Positions 52,245 through 59,585 of a DNA stretch of 64,000 nucleotides are shown here, one piece after another; within the stretch, counting starts at the first letter, position 1; every line of letters starts with the position of its first letter. Location of the stretch: assembly GCF_014218275.1 (NCBI RefSeq), contig NZ_AP023213.1, positions 1,714,001 through 1,778,000 of the forward strand, read 5' to 3'. Made by a program: the position numbers and the translations under genes. The DNA comes from Citrifermentans bremense. Its GTDB lineage: Bacteria; Desulfobacterota; Desulfuromonadia; Geobacterales; Geobacteraceae. The notes beneath the pieces were generated by a model, which searched no databases, had not been told where the DNA came from, and saw only the letters and a list, made by a program, of their open reading frames with translations.

Positions 52245-52628
52245 AGTTATTCAATACATAGAATACAAACCTAACCTTTCACATTACGCATCTCGTTTTC
52301 GTGATCCCTGCAACAGCCAGTAATTCCGACAACCTCAATTACATCAGGCCAATCTCAGAAGGCGATGCTCCTGCAAAAACGAGTTGCGTAATGTGAAAGG
52401 TTTATTTGTAGTGGTGTGTATAGATATACGAGAGCAACACCTTCGAAGCCAACCACCACCGTATCAATAGCCCGAGGTCGAGTGAGATCCTGTGACATCG
52501 GAAAAAAAACTACCACTAGGATTGTAATCCAAGTTTGGATTTGATACTATCACAACGTCTTAGATGCTAAAGATAGCATGGAAGGGGGTGCGATATGGCG
52601 GTGGTTGGATACGCGAGGGTTGACGTGT
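52245..52628. other. Gene-free gap after the PolA-like gene
   Basis: Contains the 29-bp inverted repeat, a palindrome AATCCAA-GT-TTGGATT (52526-52541) and the start of a truncated recombinase gene. No intact gene is seen. Confidence 0.5.
52273..52402. repeat. 29-bp inverted repeats flanking 72 bp
   Basis: Left arm 52273-52301 begins AACCTTTCACATTACGCA; right arm 52374-52402 is its inverted copy with two mismatches in 29. The 72-base middle has no reading frame. It could be a MITE-like foldback, a recombination site or a long hairpin terminator. No target-site duplication is obvious. Confidence 0.8.
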
Positions 52629-52657
52629 TTATACCCCGATTTTTAGCTGAACCGTGA
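52595..52657 (+). pseudogene. Truncated serine recombinase (first codons only)
   Basis: ATG 52595 follows AAGGGGGTGCG and reads MAVVGYARV, the N terminus of resolvase/invertase-type serine recombinases (usually GYARVST), which holds residues before the catalytic Ser. After nine codons the family resemblance stops and the frame ends at 52657. The gene appears cut at about 52625 by a deletion or insertion joining it to the end of the HEPN-like gene. Confidence 0.55.
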
Positions 52658-53594
52658 GCAAATCAGACACAAACCCTTGTAAAGCCGCTGCACATTTCCC
52701 AACAGCCTGCTGAGATGGTGGAGGAGTCTCACCATGCACTAATTTGCTCCGCAACCCGTAAGAGTACGAGAAAAAAGCTGGAGCACTTCTCCCCGCATAC
52801 ATTCGTTCGCCAAGTCTCTCCTGTGCGAGACGCCGTCCTCCCTGATTGATCGACTCATTTCGGAGCCATCGCAAAGAACCACGCATCGAAGCCCTGTCCT
52901 CGGGAGAAAGCGTCGAAGAACTCTCTGTTGCTGCGATCATAGCTTCGACATGTGCAACAGCTTCAGTTGATCGGACCTTCAACTCAATTAGAGCCTCCAC
53001 TGCCATTACCAGCAAGATCAATCTTGATTCAGGTGTCGTTTGGAAAAAAGAGGCGTTAAACATTTCCAGCGAAAGTCGTTCCCGTTCAGATAAAGATATT
53101 GTCGTCTCAAGAGCGTTAGCCAATATACCCTCAAAACCCTTTTGCCCCACTCCTGTACGGATGTCGGAGTTCAGTGAAGCGAACTTCGGAGGAGGATCTG
53201 TTTCATACACCATCAGCCCATGAACATCGTTCAATATGGGGGTGCCGGATTGGGCTGAAATTTGGTTTAAGAAGAGTGGCGAGATCCATGATGTCGGCCC
53301 CCTGTGGCCATAATCCGCGCCAACGCGTAGTCTTGCCAGTGTAACAGCAAGTGCATCGAGCGATTTTTTTCCTGCTAGTTCAGCATCTTCTTTTGTAGCG
53401 TATCCAGTGCTTTCAAGGATCAAATCTTTCGACCGTTGAATCGGGACGTTAGGGTCATGGGAGCGAAGGATGAGCGAAGACATGCTCGGACCCGGCTTCA
53501 GATGCAAGACCGGGACCTCGATATTTATTTCGGTGGAAGCGCGTTTGAACCGCAGTCTAAAGCTGTATGTCATCTCAATATTCCCACTTCCCAT
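52629..53594 (-). CDS. HEPN-like domain protein, unknown function
   Basis: 321 residues without signal peptide. The C-terminal 130 residues are helical and end with FFSYSYGLRSKLVHGETP; Arg282 and His287 give the Rx4H motif of HEPN domains, many of which are RNases in toxin, abortive-infection or CRISPR systems. The stretch RLILLVMAVEALIELKVRS about 90 residues earlier resembles the first helix of such domains. The N-terminal half is beta-rich and unrecognised. No antitoxin-like (MNT) neighbour is seen. The start lies in an unclear context, so the N terminus may be shorter. Confidence 0.6.
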   Translation of the reverse strand: MGSGNIEMTYSFRLRFKRASTEINIEVPVLHLKPGPSMSSLILRSHDPNVPIQRSKDLILESTGYATKEDAELAGKKSLDALAVTLARLRVGADYGHRGPTSWISPLFLNQISAQSGTPILNDVHGLMVYETDPPPKFASLNSDIRTGVGQKGFEGILANALETTISLSERERLSLEMFNASFFQTTPESRLILLVMAVEALIELKVRSTEAVAHVEAMIAATESSSTLSPEDRASMRGSLRWLRNESINQGGRRLAQERLGERMYAGRSAPAFFSYSYGLRSKLVHGETPPPSQQAVGKCAAALQGFVSDLLTVQLKIGV

Positions 53595-53937
53595 GCGCCA
53601 ACCACGCTCTATTCAACTCTTCCCGGTACTGCCGCCACATCGGCATTAGCTGGTCCATCAACGCGGTAGAGCAGTCCGTTATCACTGACTAAGCTAACAG
53701 CACCACATATGGCACAAGCCTCTGAATTGGGTGTGACCTTGGCATTGCATTAGATAAACAGGGATACTACTGCCTCCTCTGCGCTAATGCAATAGCATTA
53801 AAGAGAGGTTGTGTTCTCAACGCGGGACGTCCATGGGGCAGGGAATCTGTCATAGAGCCAGAATATGAAATGATTTAAATCTCAACTCATATGTGGTAGT
53901 TTCGAGTCGCATGATTTCATGAGGGGAGACATTGGCA
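53595..53937. other. Gap between divergent genes
   Basis: About 340 bases. Both strands carry short CxxC-coding stretches (for example YYCLLCANAIALKRG on the + strand near 53765-53810) but no start or continuous frame. They may be gene remnants; nothing is firm. Confidence 0.3.
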
Positions 53938-54678
53938 ATGAATTTGGTGGTCGTATTAGCAATCGTTGTCATTCTTGTTGGGCTGTTAGCCGCTCTGAAG
54001 ATCAAGTCACCAACTAAGGACGGTAGTCTTGCTTTCCAAAGCCGAGAGCCGTTTTTATCTCCTGCGGAGCGATCATTCCTCGGGGTGCTCGAACAGGCTC
54101 TGGACAACAACTACCGTGTGCTTGGGAAGGTTCGCCTCGGCGATCTTATTAAACCAGCAAAGGGGTTATCCAAAAGCAAGCGTGTCAGTGCGCTGAACAA
54201 GGTTAACCAGAAGCATGTTGATTTCGTGGTTTGCTCCTCAACGGATCTTGCGGTTCTCGGTGTGGTTGAACTGGATGACCAGTCGCATGGCCGGGAAGAC
54301 CGAGCAGAGAGGGATCTCTTTGTTGATGAGGCATTGAGTGGTGCTGGCATACCCATCGCACGATTTTCTGCGAAGAAGGGGTATCAGATCCAAGAGGTTA
54401 GGACCAAGTTGGCCGATATGTTTAAGATAACCTTGATTGGATCCGCATCCACGCTTCCGCAAGCTCAGGAGCCTACTCCCCCACAAGCCGTTTTGAAAAG
54501 TGAACCGGGATCGACGCCGACGGTCGCGCAGCCAGAACACATGGAAATGATACCGATGTGCGAAAGGTGTGGTGCGACCATGGTCAAGCGACAAGCCAAG
54601 AACGGGGAGCATGCCGGAAAATTCTTCTGGGCATGCTCGACCTTTCCCAAGTGCCGTCAGGTGGTGGCAATAACGTAA
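53938..54678 (+). CDS. DUF2726-like protein with topoisomerase-type zinc finger
   Basis: 246 residues. An N-terminal membrane helix (about 3-22, VVVLAIVVILVGLLAAL) is followed by a DUF2726-like domain (about 45-165: LSPAERSFLGVLEQALDNNYRVLGKVRLGDLI, VDFVVCSSTDLAVLGVVELDDQSH, AGIPIARF), a fold related to restriction endonucleases. The C terminus is a single TopA-type zinc ribbon (CERCGATMVKR, FWACSTFPKC). The layout suggests a membrane-tethered nuclease or DNA-binding protein. ATG 53938 is used; TTG 53932 is nearly as good. The next gene starts 17 bases downstream. Confidence 0.8.
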   Translation: MNLVVVLAIVVILVGLLAALKIKSPTKDGSLAFQSREPFLSPAERSFLGVLEQALDNNYRVLGKVRLGDLIKPAKGLSKSKRVSALNKVNQKHVDFVVCSSTDLAVLGVVELDDQSHGREDRAERDLFVDEALSGAGIPIARFSAKKGYQIQEVRTKLADMFKITLIGSASTLPQAQEPTPPQAVLKSEPGSTPTVAQPEHMEMIPMCERCGATMVKRQAKNGEHAGKFFWACSTFPKCRQVVAIT

Positions 54679-54695
54679 GGAAACAGGGAGATCCT

Positions 54696-55445
54696 GTGCC
54701 AGACAAAGACCGAGAACGATATTACTTATCACGCCTCCGTGAGTGTTTGTCAGACATTCCCGAGAGTGAACCATCAGAGCCAGAGCCACCGGACTTTCTG
54801 TTCGAATCACCGGACAGCCGACTCGGTATCGAGTTGACTACATTTTTTTACCCCCCTGAACCAAACAAGCAGCCACAGCAAGAAATCCAAAGTCTTCGAA
54901 ACTACATAACCAGACGTGCAAAGGAAATGCACGCCGACGCTGGTGGCCCTGCATTGTACGTCACCACTTTCTTCAATGGAAACTTCCCCATTTGGAAGAA
55001 GGACATTTCTCGCCTTGCTCGCTGTCTCGCTGATGCAGTCTTTCAGGCCTCAGTACCGACGTCGGTCAAAGATAAGGCTGTTACCTTAGGGCACGCTGAA
55101 CTGCCGCAGGAGATACTTAACGTAAGAATCCACGGTAGCGTAGATGGTATCGATAACCTGTGGTATGCCAGTTCTGGTGGATGGGTGGCGTCAATTGGCT
55201 CTGACCATGTCCAGCAAGAGATTGACAGGAAGAGGAAGAAGGCCGTTGCTGCTAGACGGCACTGCGAAGAGTTGTGGCTGGTTATTGTCAATGATGCTTT
55301 CGAGAAAGGAGCACCAGCTGATCTCGTAGATGTTGCAAAGACCCATGCATACAGTCATGAATTCGACAGGCTACTGTGGCTAGAGCCGCATATCCCGCGC
55401 GTCTTCGACCTTTGCAGGACCGTCTCTGACTCTTATGCAAAATGA
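54696..55445 (+). CDS. Possible PD-(D/E)XK-like protein, unknown function
   Basis: 249 residues. PPDFLFESPDSRLGIELTTFF (about residues 32-52) resembles the core of restriction-endonuclease-like proteins, with an Asp and an IE-hydrophobic-T pair, but the expected Lys is replaced, so activity is doubtful. The rest is alpha/beta with RKRKKAVAARRHCEELWLVIVNDA. Start GTG 54696 has AGGGAG upstream; a longer frame overlapping the DUF2726 gene is rejected. It lies between the DUF2726 gene and an HNH gene on the same strand, which fits a three-gene defence or restriction cassette; this is an inference. Confidence 0.5.
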   Translation: MPDKDRERYYLSRLRECLSDIPESEPSEPEPPDFLFESPDSRLGIELTTFFYPPEPNKQPQQEIQSLRNYITRRAKEMHADAGGPALYVTTFFNGNFPIWKKDISRLARCLADAVFQASVPTSVKDKAVTLGHAELPQEILNVRIHGSVDGIDNLWYASSGGWVASIGSDHVQQEIDRKRKKAVAARRHCEELWLVIVNDAFEKGAPADLVDVAKTHAYSHEFDRLLWLEPHIPRVFDLCRTVSDSYAK

Positions 55446-55469
55446 CTGTGTCTCACTGAGGAGGCGCTG

Positions 55470-56474
55470 ATGAAGGGACAAGTATTCACCGTCGCAAAGC
55501 TCCACTACATTAACGGCGTCGTGTTCAAAGCCGCAGAGTCTCGAAGTACAACCATTGAGACCTTGGCAGGGAGCTATCCCGAAACGACCAAAAGTGGCAA
55601 TGCGAAGCACCCCGAGAAAAGAGTGCGTGACCTCGTTCGCCTTGCCGCTGGGGTTGGACTGCTAACTCTGGACAAGCATAAGGTCGATATAACCGAACTC
55701 GGGCAGAGGTATTACCATGCCCGAAGCCCTCTTAAATGGGGACTCTCGGATAAGCAGCGTGTAATTCTCCAGCAATACATTCTGGAAGATCCATATCGCA
55801 CGGAGACGATCTACGCCATCACGACCCTCCTCTTCTTGACTAAAGCTGGATACAAAGGAGACAAGCTGTCGAGACAGTACGCGATTGAAATCGGGAAAGC
55901 GGCAGCTTGGAAGTCGGACGTGACCTATGCGGGGTTTACGAAGTTTGGTCTGAGTTATATCGAAGAGTTGGGCCTCATGCAGGTATCTGAAAGTGATTTG
56001 ATGGCTGGTGGCCCCTCAGCCGAGGAACGGTATCAGGAGAAGGTCAACACTGTAAATCTCATAGTGTTGCCGGAAGGCCAACTCCCGGCACCAATGCCTG
56101 CGACCATAGGTAGAAGGGTGAGATATCCCAGCAACCCAAGGATCTCAAAGACCGCTCTGGTTGCAGCAGATTTCAAGTGTGAGCTGGATTCCAAGCACAT
56201 CACCTTCAGAAATTGTGCATCCAATAATCAATACATGGAAGCTCACCATCTGGTCCCAATGAGCAAACAGGGACTGTTCGATGTGCGGCTGGACGTACCG
56301 GAAAATATTCTGTCACTCTGCCCAACATGCCACAGGAAGATACACCTTGCTGACGATGCAGAACGAAAGGCTACGGTCGAGAAGGCTTTCCGTCTGAAGG
56401 CGAAGGGGCTTCCGACCCGAGGGATCCACATCGACTTTAAAAGGCTTTGCCAGCTTTATAGTTTTCCAACTTAG
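55470..56474 (+). CDS. HNH endonuclease domain protein
   Basis: 334 residues. The N-terminal 200 are helical and include a winged-helix-like region (LAGSYPETTKSGNAKHPEKRVRDLVRLAAGVGLL). The C terminus is an HNH nuclease: FKCELDSKHITF, then YMEAHHLVPMSKQGLF, and LDVPENILSLCPTCHRKIHLAD with the metal Cys pairs, AHH and final Asn/His. The fold resembles nucleases of restriction (McrA-like) systems. ATG 55470 follows GAGGAGG. It ends the cassette that starts at 53938. Confidence 0.82.
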   Translation: MKGQVFTVAKLHYINGVVFKAAESRSTTIETLAGSYPETTKSGNAKHPEKRVRDLVRLAAGVGLLTLDKHKVDITELGQRYYHARSPLKWGLSDKQRVILQQYILEDPYRTETIYAITTLLFLTKAGYKGDKLSRQYAIEIGKAAAWKSDVTYAGFTKFGLSYIEELGLMQVSESDLMAGGPSAEERYQEKVNTVNLIVLPEGQLPAPMPATIGRRVRYPSNPRISKTALVAADFKCELDSKHITFRNCASNNQYMEAHHLVPMSKQGLFDVRLDVPENILSLCPTCHRKIHLADDAERKATVEKAFRLKAKGLPTRGIHIDFKRLCQLYSFPT

Positions 56475-56504
56475 GCTGGCGGATCAAAGATTTCAGCCGC
56501 AGTG

Positions 56505-56665
56505 CGAGCCTGCAAGCATCTGGCACAGTCACCGATAGAAAAGGTCGTGCCTGGTGGACAGACCGGTGCTGATAGTGGCGGACTGGATGAAGCGATGGAG
56601 CAGGCATTCCAGTAGGCGAAACTGTCGGAAGGAAGACTGGCCCCCATGTGGGAAAGTGATATTAC
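56505..56665 (+). pseudogene. Remnant resembling a putative molybdenum-carrier (GGQTG) protein
   Basis: In one frame the DNA reads IEKVVPGGQTGADSGGLDEAMEQA and then a stop; after a shift of one base the next stretch reads GIPVGETVGRKTGP. Together these match the order GGQTG-D...LD-A...GIPVGG...GR of the putative molybdenum-carrier / Rossmann-type family. No start codon and no ribosome-binding site are seen. Probably a degraded copy; the match is from memory of the family pattern. Confidence 0.45.
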
Positions 56666-56682
56666 TTCTAAAGAGGAATGAA

Positions 56683-57132
56683 ATGATCAACGAGATTTCG
56701 ATTGACGAGATACGTGCATCGGTGGGGAAAATGCCCCCTGAGGAAAGGGAGAAGGCGCTTTCACTTCTGTCTTCAATGAAAGTTGACTTGAGCAAAAGTA
56801 GGGGCGAGTTAACAGGCACAGGCGTGTCAGCCTTCATTTTTCAAAACACCGTCCACCCTGCATATTCCCACAAAGATGTATTCGTCAAAGTCGTTGAACT
56901 TCTCGTTAAAAAATGCCCAGAGCAGGAGGAACTCCTCTTCAGGATTAAGGGAACCAAAAAGAAGTATTTTTCAAGATCAGTATCCGATTTCAAGCACGGG
57001 TACGAACGAATTAGAGGAACTGATATTATAGTAGATACAAATGATAATGCAGCACAGCTTAATCGTAGATGCCAAAGAGTTCTTCAAGCTTTCGGCATAG
57101 CCCCATCTTCGCTTATCATCATTCCCAAATAA
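56683..57132 (+). CDS. Protein of unknown function
   Basis: 149 residues, no signal peptide. ATG 56683 has AAAGAGG ten bases upstream. The N terminus is helical (SIDEIRASVGKMPPEEREKALSLLSSMKVDL) and the C terminus alpha/beta (IKGTKKKYFSRSVSDFKHGYERIRG, QRVLQAFG). Low GC compared with the chromosome. No family recognised. The next gene starts 33 bases later. Confidence 0.6.
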   Translation: MINEISIDEIRASVGKMPPEEREKALSLLSSMKVDLSKSRGELTGTGVSAFIFQNTVHPAYSHKDVFVKVVELLVKKCPEQEELLFRIKGTKKKYFSRSVSDFKHGYERIRGTDIIVDTNDNAAQLNRRCQRVLQAFGIAPSSLIIIPK

Positions 57133-57165
57133 AGTGACTTTCGCCTTCCATGTGGGACATTTATT

Positions 57166-57915
57166 GTGCAGATTGAGAATCTAGATACTCAGTTTGATAG
57201 TAACTTCAACCAATTGGGCCAACTGAAATGGTTCCCTTGGGTCGGAGATTTGTATGCATCTTCTTCAGAAGGAAGTAGACTATTCTTTCTTGGTGAAAGC
57301 TGTTATGACTGGGGTAGCAGCTCTGCTCCTGAAAGATTAAAGCAAAATACCTTTACCAGAGAGATGGTGGGAAAATCCCACGGCATAAACCCGAAGTCCA
57401 AGGAGAAATTTTTTAGAAACATGGAGAGAGCCTTTTACCTTAAAGGAAAGGTTTCGATAGATGCTAGAGTAAAGCTTTGGAGGTCTGTTTGCTTCCACAA
57501 TCTAGTGCTTAGACCCATGGCGAGTGTCAAGCAAAGACCTTCTTTGGTTGACTATATAGATGGTTGGAAGGTTTTCTTCACGTTGGCGGAAATAACTAAA
57601 CCGAATGTCTGTATTTTCGCTGGAACTGATTGGAAAAAACTTCACTCCTTCAAAGAGGTTGCGAGAGAGAGTGACAATGTTGTCATGCCTCAGACATGGC
57701 GAAAAAAGGTTGGTCGGAGTCGAGGAAGCCACTTAATTGTAACAACAAGGAGGGGTCATTCTTTTTCGGTTGTGTTTATCAAACACCCAAGCATGTCCTT
57801 CAGTTGGAAAATGTGGGGTACGTTTGTCCGAGAACAACTAAACCAAATCGAGTCATCTCCAGACATATTAGTTTCCCCTGCTTTTCCAGATCAAGCATCT
57901 GCATATATGCCTTGA
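57166..57915 (+). CDS. Uracil-DNA-glycosylase-superfamily-like protein (tentative)
   Basis: 249 residues. The segment SRLFFLGESCYDWGSSS (about 38-54) has the early glycine-rich FLGES form seen in distant UDG-superfamily-like proteins; KPNVCIFAGTDWKKL (about 146-160) could be a core strand, and FIKHPSMSFSW (about 206-216) resembles a late His-containing motif. I would not name an activity. The start is GTG 57166 without a strong ribosome-binding site. The last 15-20 codons run into the antisense of the degraded HNH copy, so the C terminus is probably not original. Confidence 0.45.
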   Translation: MQIENLDTQFDSNFNQLGQLKWFPWVGDLYASSSEGSRLFFLGESCYDWGSSSAPERLKQNTFTREMVGKSHGINPKSKEKFFRNMERAFYLKGKVSIDARVKLWRSVCFHNLVLRPMASVKQRPSLVDYIDGWKVFFTLAEITKPNVCIFAGTDWKKLHSFKEVARESDNVVMPQTWRKKVGRSRGSHLIVTTRRGHSFSVVFIKHPSMSFSWKMWGTFVREQLNQIESSPDILVSPAFPDQASAYMP

Positions 57916-58230
57916 TCGCCTCTTCGAACTCCTCATCAGACCACTTCGTTGGCTGCTCAGAAATTTTTGAGTCTGGCCATTGTGTGGCAGTTGGGACGAA
58001 GATTCTACTGTTAGGTCGAATCTAACCCTTCCCATCCCATCCGTCTCGATCTTTAGATGATGCGGCTCAATCGCGGGATCCTTTTTGTTCTGAAGGTGAT
58101 CCAGATGGCTCTTCACCCTCGAAGTTGGGCATCCAGCCATTTTGGCGCCGATCTGCATCACTGCCAATTGGGACGTACAGGTTGATGGTGCGGAGTTTAC
58201 TGACGGTAACAAGCGTAGCACCGGACTGGT
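57868..58230 (-). pseudogene. Frameshifted, truncated paralog of the HNH gene at 59586-60626
   Basis: On the minus strand one frame reads TSRVKSHLDHLQNKK...RVRFDLTVESS, matching VRVKRHLSHL...KVRFDLEAVSK of the intact HNH protein. After a frameshift near 57970-58010 another frame reads TKWSDEEFEEAIKAYMQMLDLEKQG, matching EKWTDDEFEAAVKAYLWMLEQERDG. The HNH nuclease domain itself is missing. The copy is divergent, not a recent duplication. Confidence 0.72.
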
Positions 58231-58407
58231 AGATGAGGTTGCTAACGGAGATCCACCCGGTGTCTTCGTATGAGAGTAATTGCATCAAAACGACAGTTGA
58301 ATTATCACCCTAGCAAAGGTCATAGATTTGAGCGATTGCATAGCACCCGTCACGGGATAAACTGAGAAAGTAATACCTATCTCGACAACATCTGGAGCGG
58401 AAAGCCA

Positions 58408-58728
58408 ATGGACCTACAGACAGCTTGTCGCATACTTGGGGTTGAAGAAAATACTTCTACAGAGGCTCTTGACGCGACGAAAAAAAAACTATTGAAAGCA
58501 TTACATCCCGACAAGCACCCTCCGCAACAAGCAGAAATTTTCACAAGGATGACAAGAGATGTAATCGAAGCCGCACAGTTTCTAGAAAAATATGTTTGTT
58601 CTCACCAAGATCGAAAAACAAAAAGTGAAAAAACCAAAACGTTGAGTCCATTGAAACTGTTTTGTTTAGAGAGGGACCTCAACACACAGGTGAAGGCAAA
58701 TCTTCTTCTAGGATGGGCTCATCAGTAA
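58408..58728 (+). CDS. J-domain protein
   Basis: 106 residues. The first 65 form a J domain: TACRILGVEENTSTEALDATKKKLLKALHPDKHP, with the HPD tripeptide needed to stimulate an Hsp70. The C-terminal 40 residues are basic (KTKSEKTKTLSP) and unlike DnaJ. Such small J proteins act as adaptors for DnaK. The start is ATG 58408. Its 3' end overlaps the next gene by 16 bases. Confidence 0.78.
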   Translation: MDLQTACRILGVEENTSTEALDATKKKLLKALHPDKHPPQQAEIFTRMTRDVIEAAQFLEKYVCSHQDRKTKSEKTKTLSPLKLFCLERDLNTQVKANLLLGWAHQ

Positions 58729-59165
58729 TATTATACAATAAGCATTATACTTATGACAAAACACTTGCTATAGCTGTTAATAAACTCGATGTTAACTTCA
58801 CTTGGTCGCAGACTTCGTTTGGAGTTAGAACAGAGCAAGCTGGATGTGCTTTGTATTTGACACTTGCAAATAGAACCAAAAAAATGGTTGAAAGGATATA
58901 TGTTGCAGGAAATTGTTACTTACTCGACAACGACGGAAACCAGTATTCATCGGTTGACAATAACTTTTATTGGATGGATGGGCGTTCTTCAAGTTTTAAC
59001 GCCCATTCATCTGTGTTAGCTCCAAATGCGAGGCTGCAAGGTTTTGTATTATTTCCTAAGCTTAGATCATTCCAGAAATTTAAGAGATTCTTTTTCAAAT
59101 GTGAATTTTGGATTGACTCTGAGATGCATCAAGGGAACTATGACGTAGAGTTGATATGGCCTTGA
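58713..59165 (+). CDS. Protein of unknown function overlapping the J-domain gene
   Basis: 150 residues, low GC, mostly beta with many aromatic residues (GVRTEQAGCALYLTLANRTKKMVERIYVAGNCYLLD, ARLQGFVLFPKL). ATG 58713 overlaps the J-domain gene by 16 bases, so they are probably coupled. It may be a small Ig-like or jelly-roll domain. No family recognised. Confidence 0.6.
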   Translation: MGSSVILYNKHYTYDKTLAIAVNKLDVNFTWSQTSFGVRTEQAGCALYLTLANRTKKMVERIYVAGNCYLLDNDGNQYSSVDNNFYWMDGRSSSFNAHSSVLAPNARLQGFVLFPKLRSFQKFKRFFFKCEFWIDSEMHQGNYDVELIWP

Positions 59166-59199
59166 CTGCAACCATTTTTCCCACTGCACTTAGGGTGCC

Positions 59200-59565
59200 T
59201 CAATACAACCCCTTCTCCGGGATGCAGTACCTCACTCCACCCTTCGGATTCTCCATGTCGCCAACGTACCTTGGGATGACATGGCAGTGGAAATGCATCA
59301 CAGACTGCCCTGCTGCGGCTCCGCAATTTATTCCGAGGTTATAGCCGTCAGGTTCATGGTCCTCCTCAATGATGATCTTTACCGTCTCGATCAGGTGGAC
59401 AAGTTCCTCCTTCTCCTCTGGTGATAGATCAAAAAAAGTCTCCTTCACCTCTTTGGAGATGATCAGGTGGTGGCCGGGGGACACCGGGAATCCATCTTCT
59501 ATCACAAAGAATCTCTCCGTCTCTAGAATCCAGCGGTCGGCTGGCAGTTCGTAAAAATCTTTCAC
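59200..59565 (-). CDS. HIT-family nucleotide-binding protein
   Basis: 121 residues. Histidine-triad hydrolase: the signature HFHCHVIPRY (about 94-103) carries the H-x-H-x-H triad, with the earlier block VEDGFPVSPGHHLIISKEV and GYNLGINCGAAAGQSVMH. Probably hydrolyses adenosine phosphoramidates or similar nucleotides. It is compact and intact. ATG 59565 follows AGGAGTCGC. Downstream of the HNH gene on the same strand after 20 bases. Confidence 0.9.
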   Translation of the reverse strand: MKDFYELPADRWILETERFFVIEDGFPVSPGHHLIISKEVKETFFDLSPEEKEELVHLIETVKIIIEEDHEPDGYNLGINCGAAAGQSVMHFHCHVIPRYVGDMENPKGGVRYCIPEKGLY

Positions 59566-59585
59566 CTAAGCGACTCCTTTTATAA

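Noticed and set aside
52273-52402. Integron attC site
   Set aside because: No matching core-site pair in the right order and no integron integrase; the arms are too long and too perfect.
53700-53880. Zinc-finger gene in the gap before the DUF2726 gene
   Set aside because: CxxC-coding pieces occur on both strands but no frame has a start or sufficient length.
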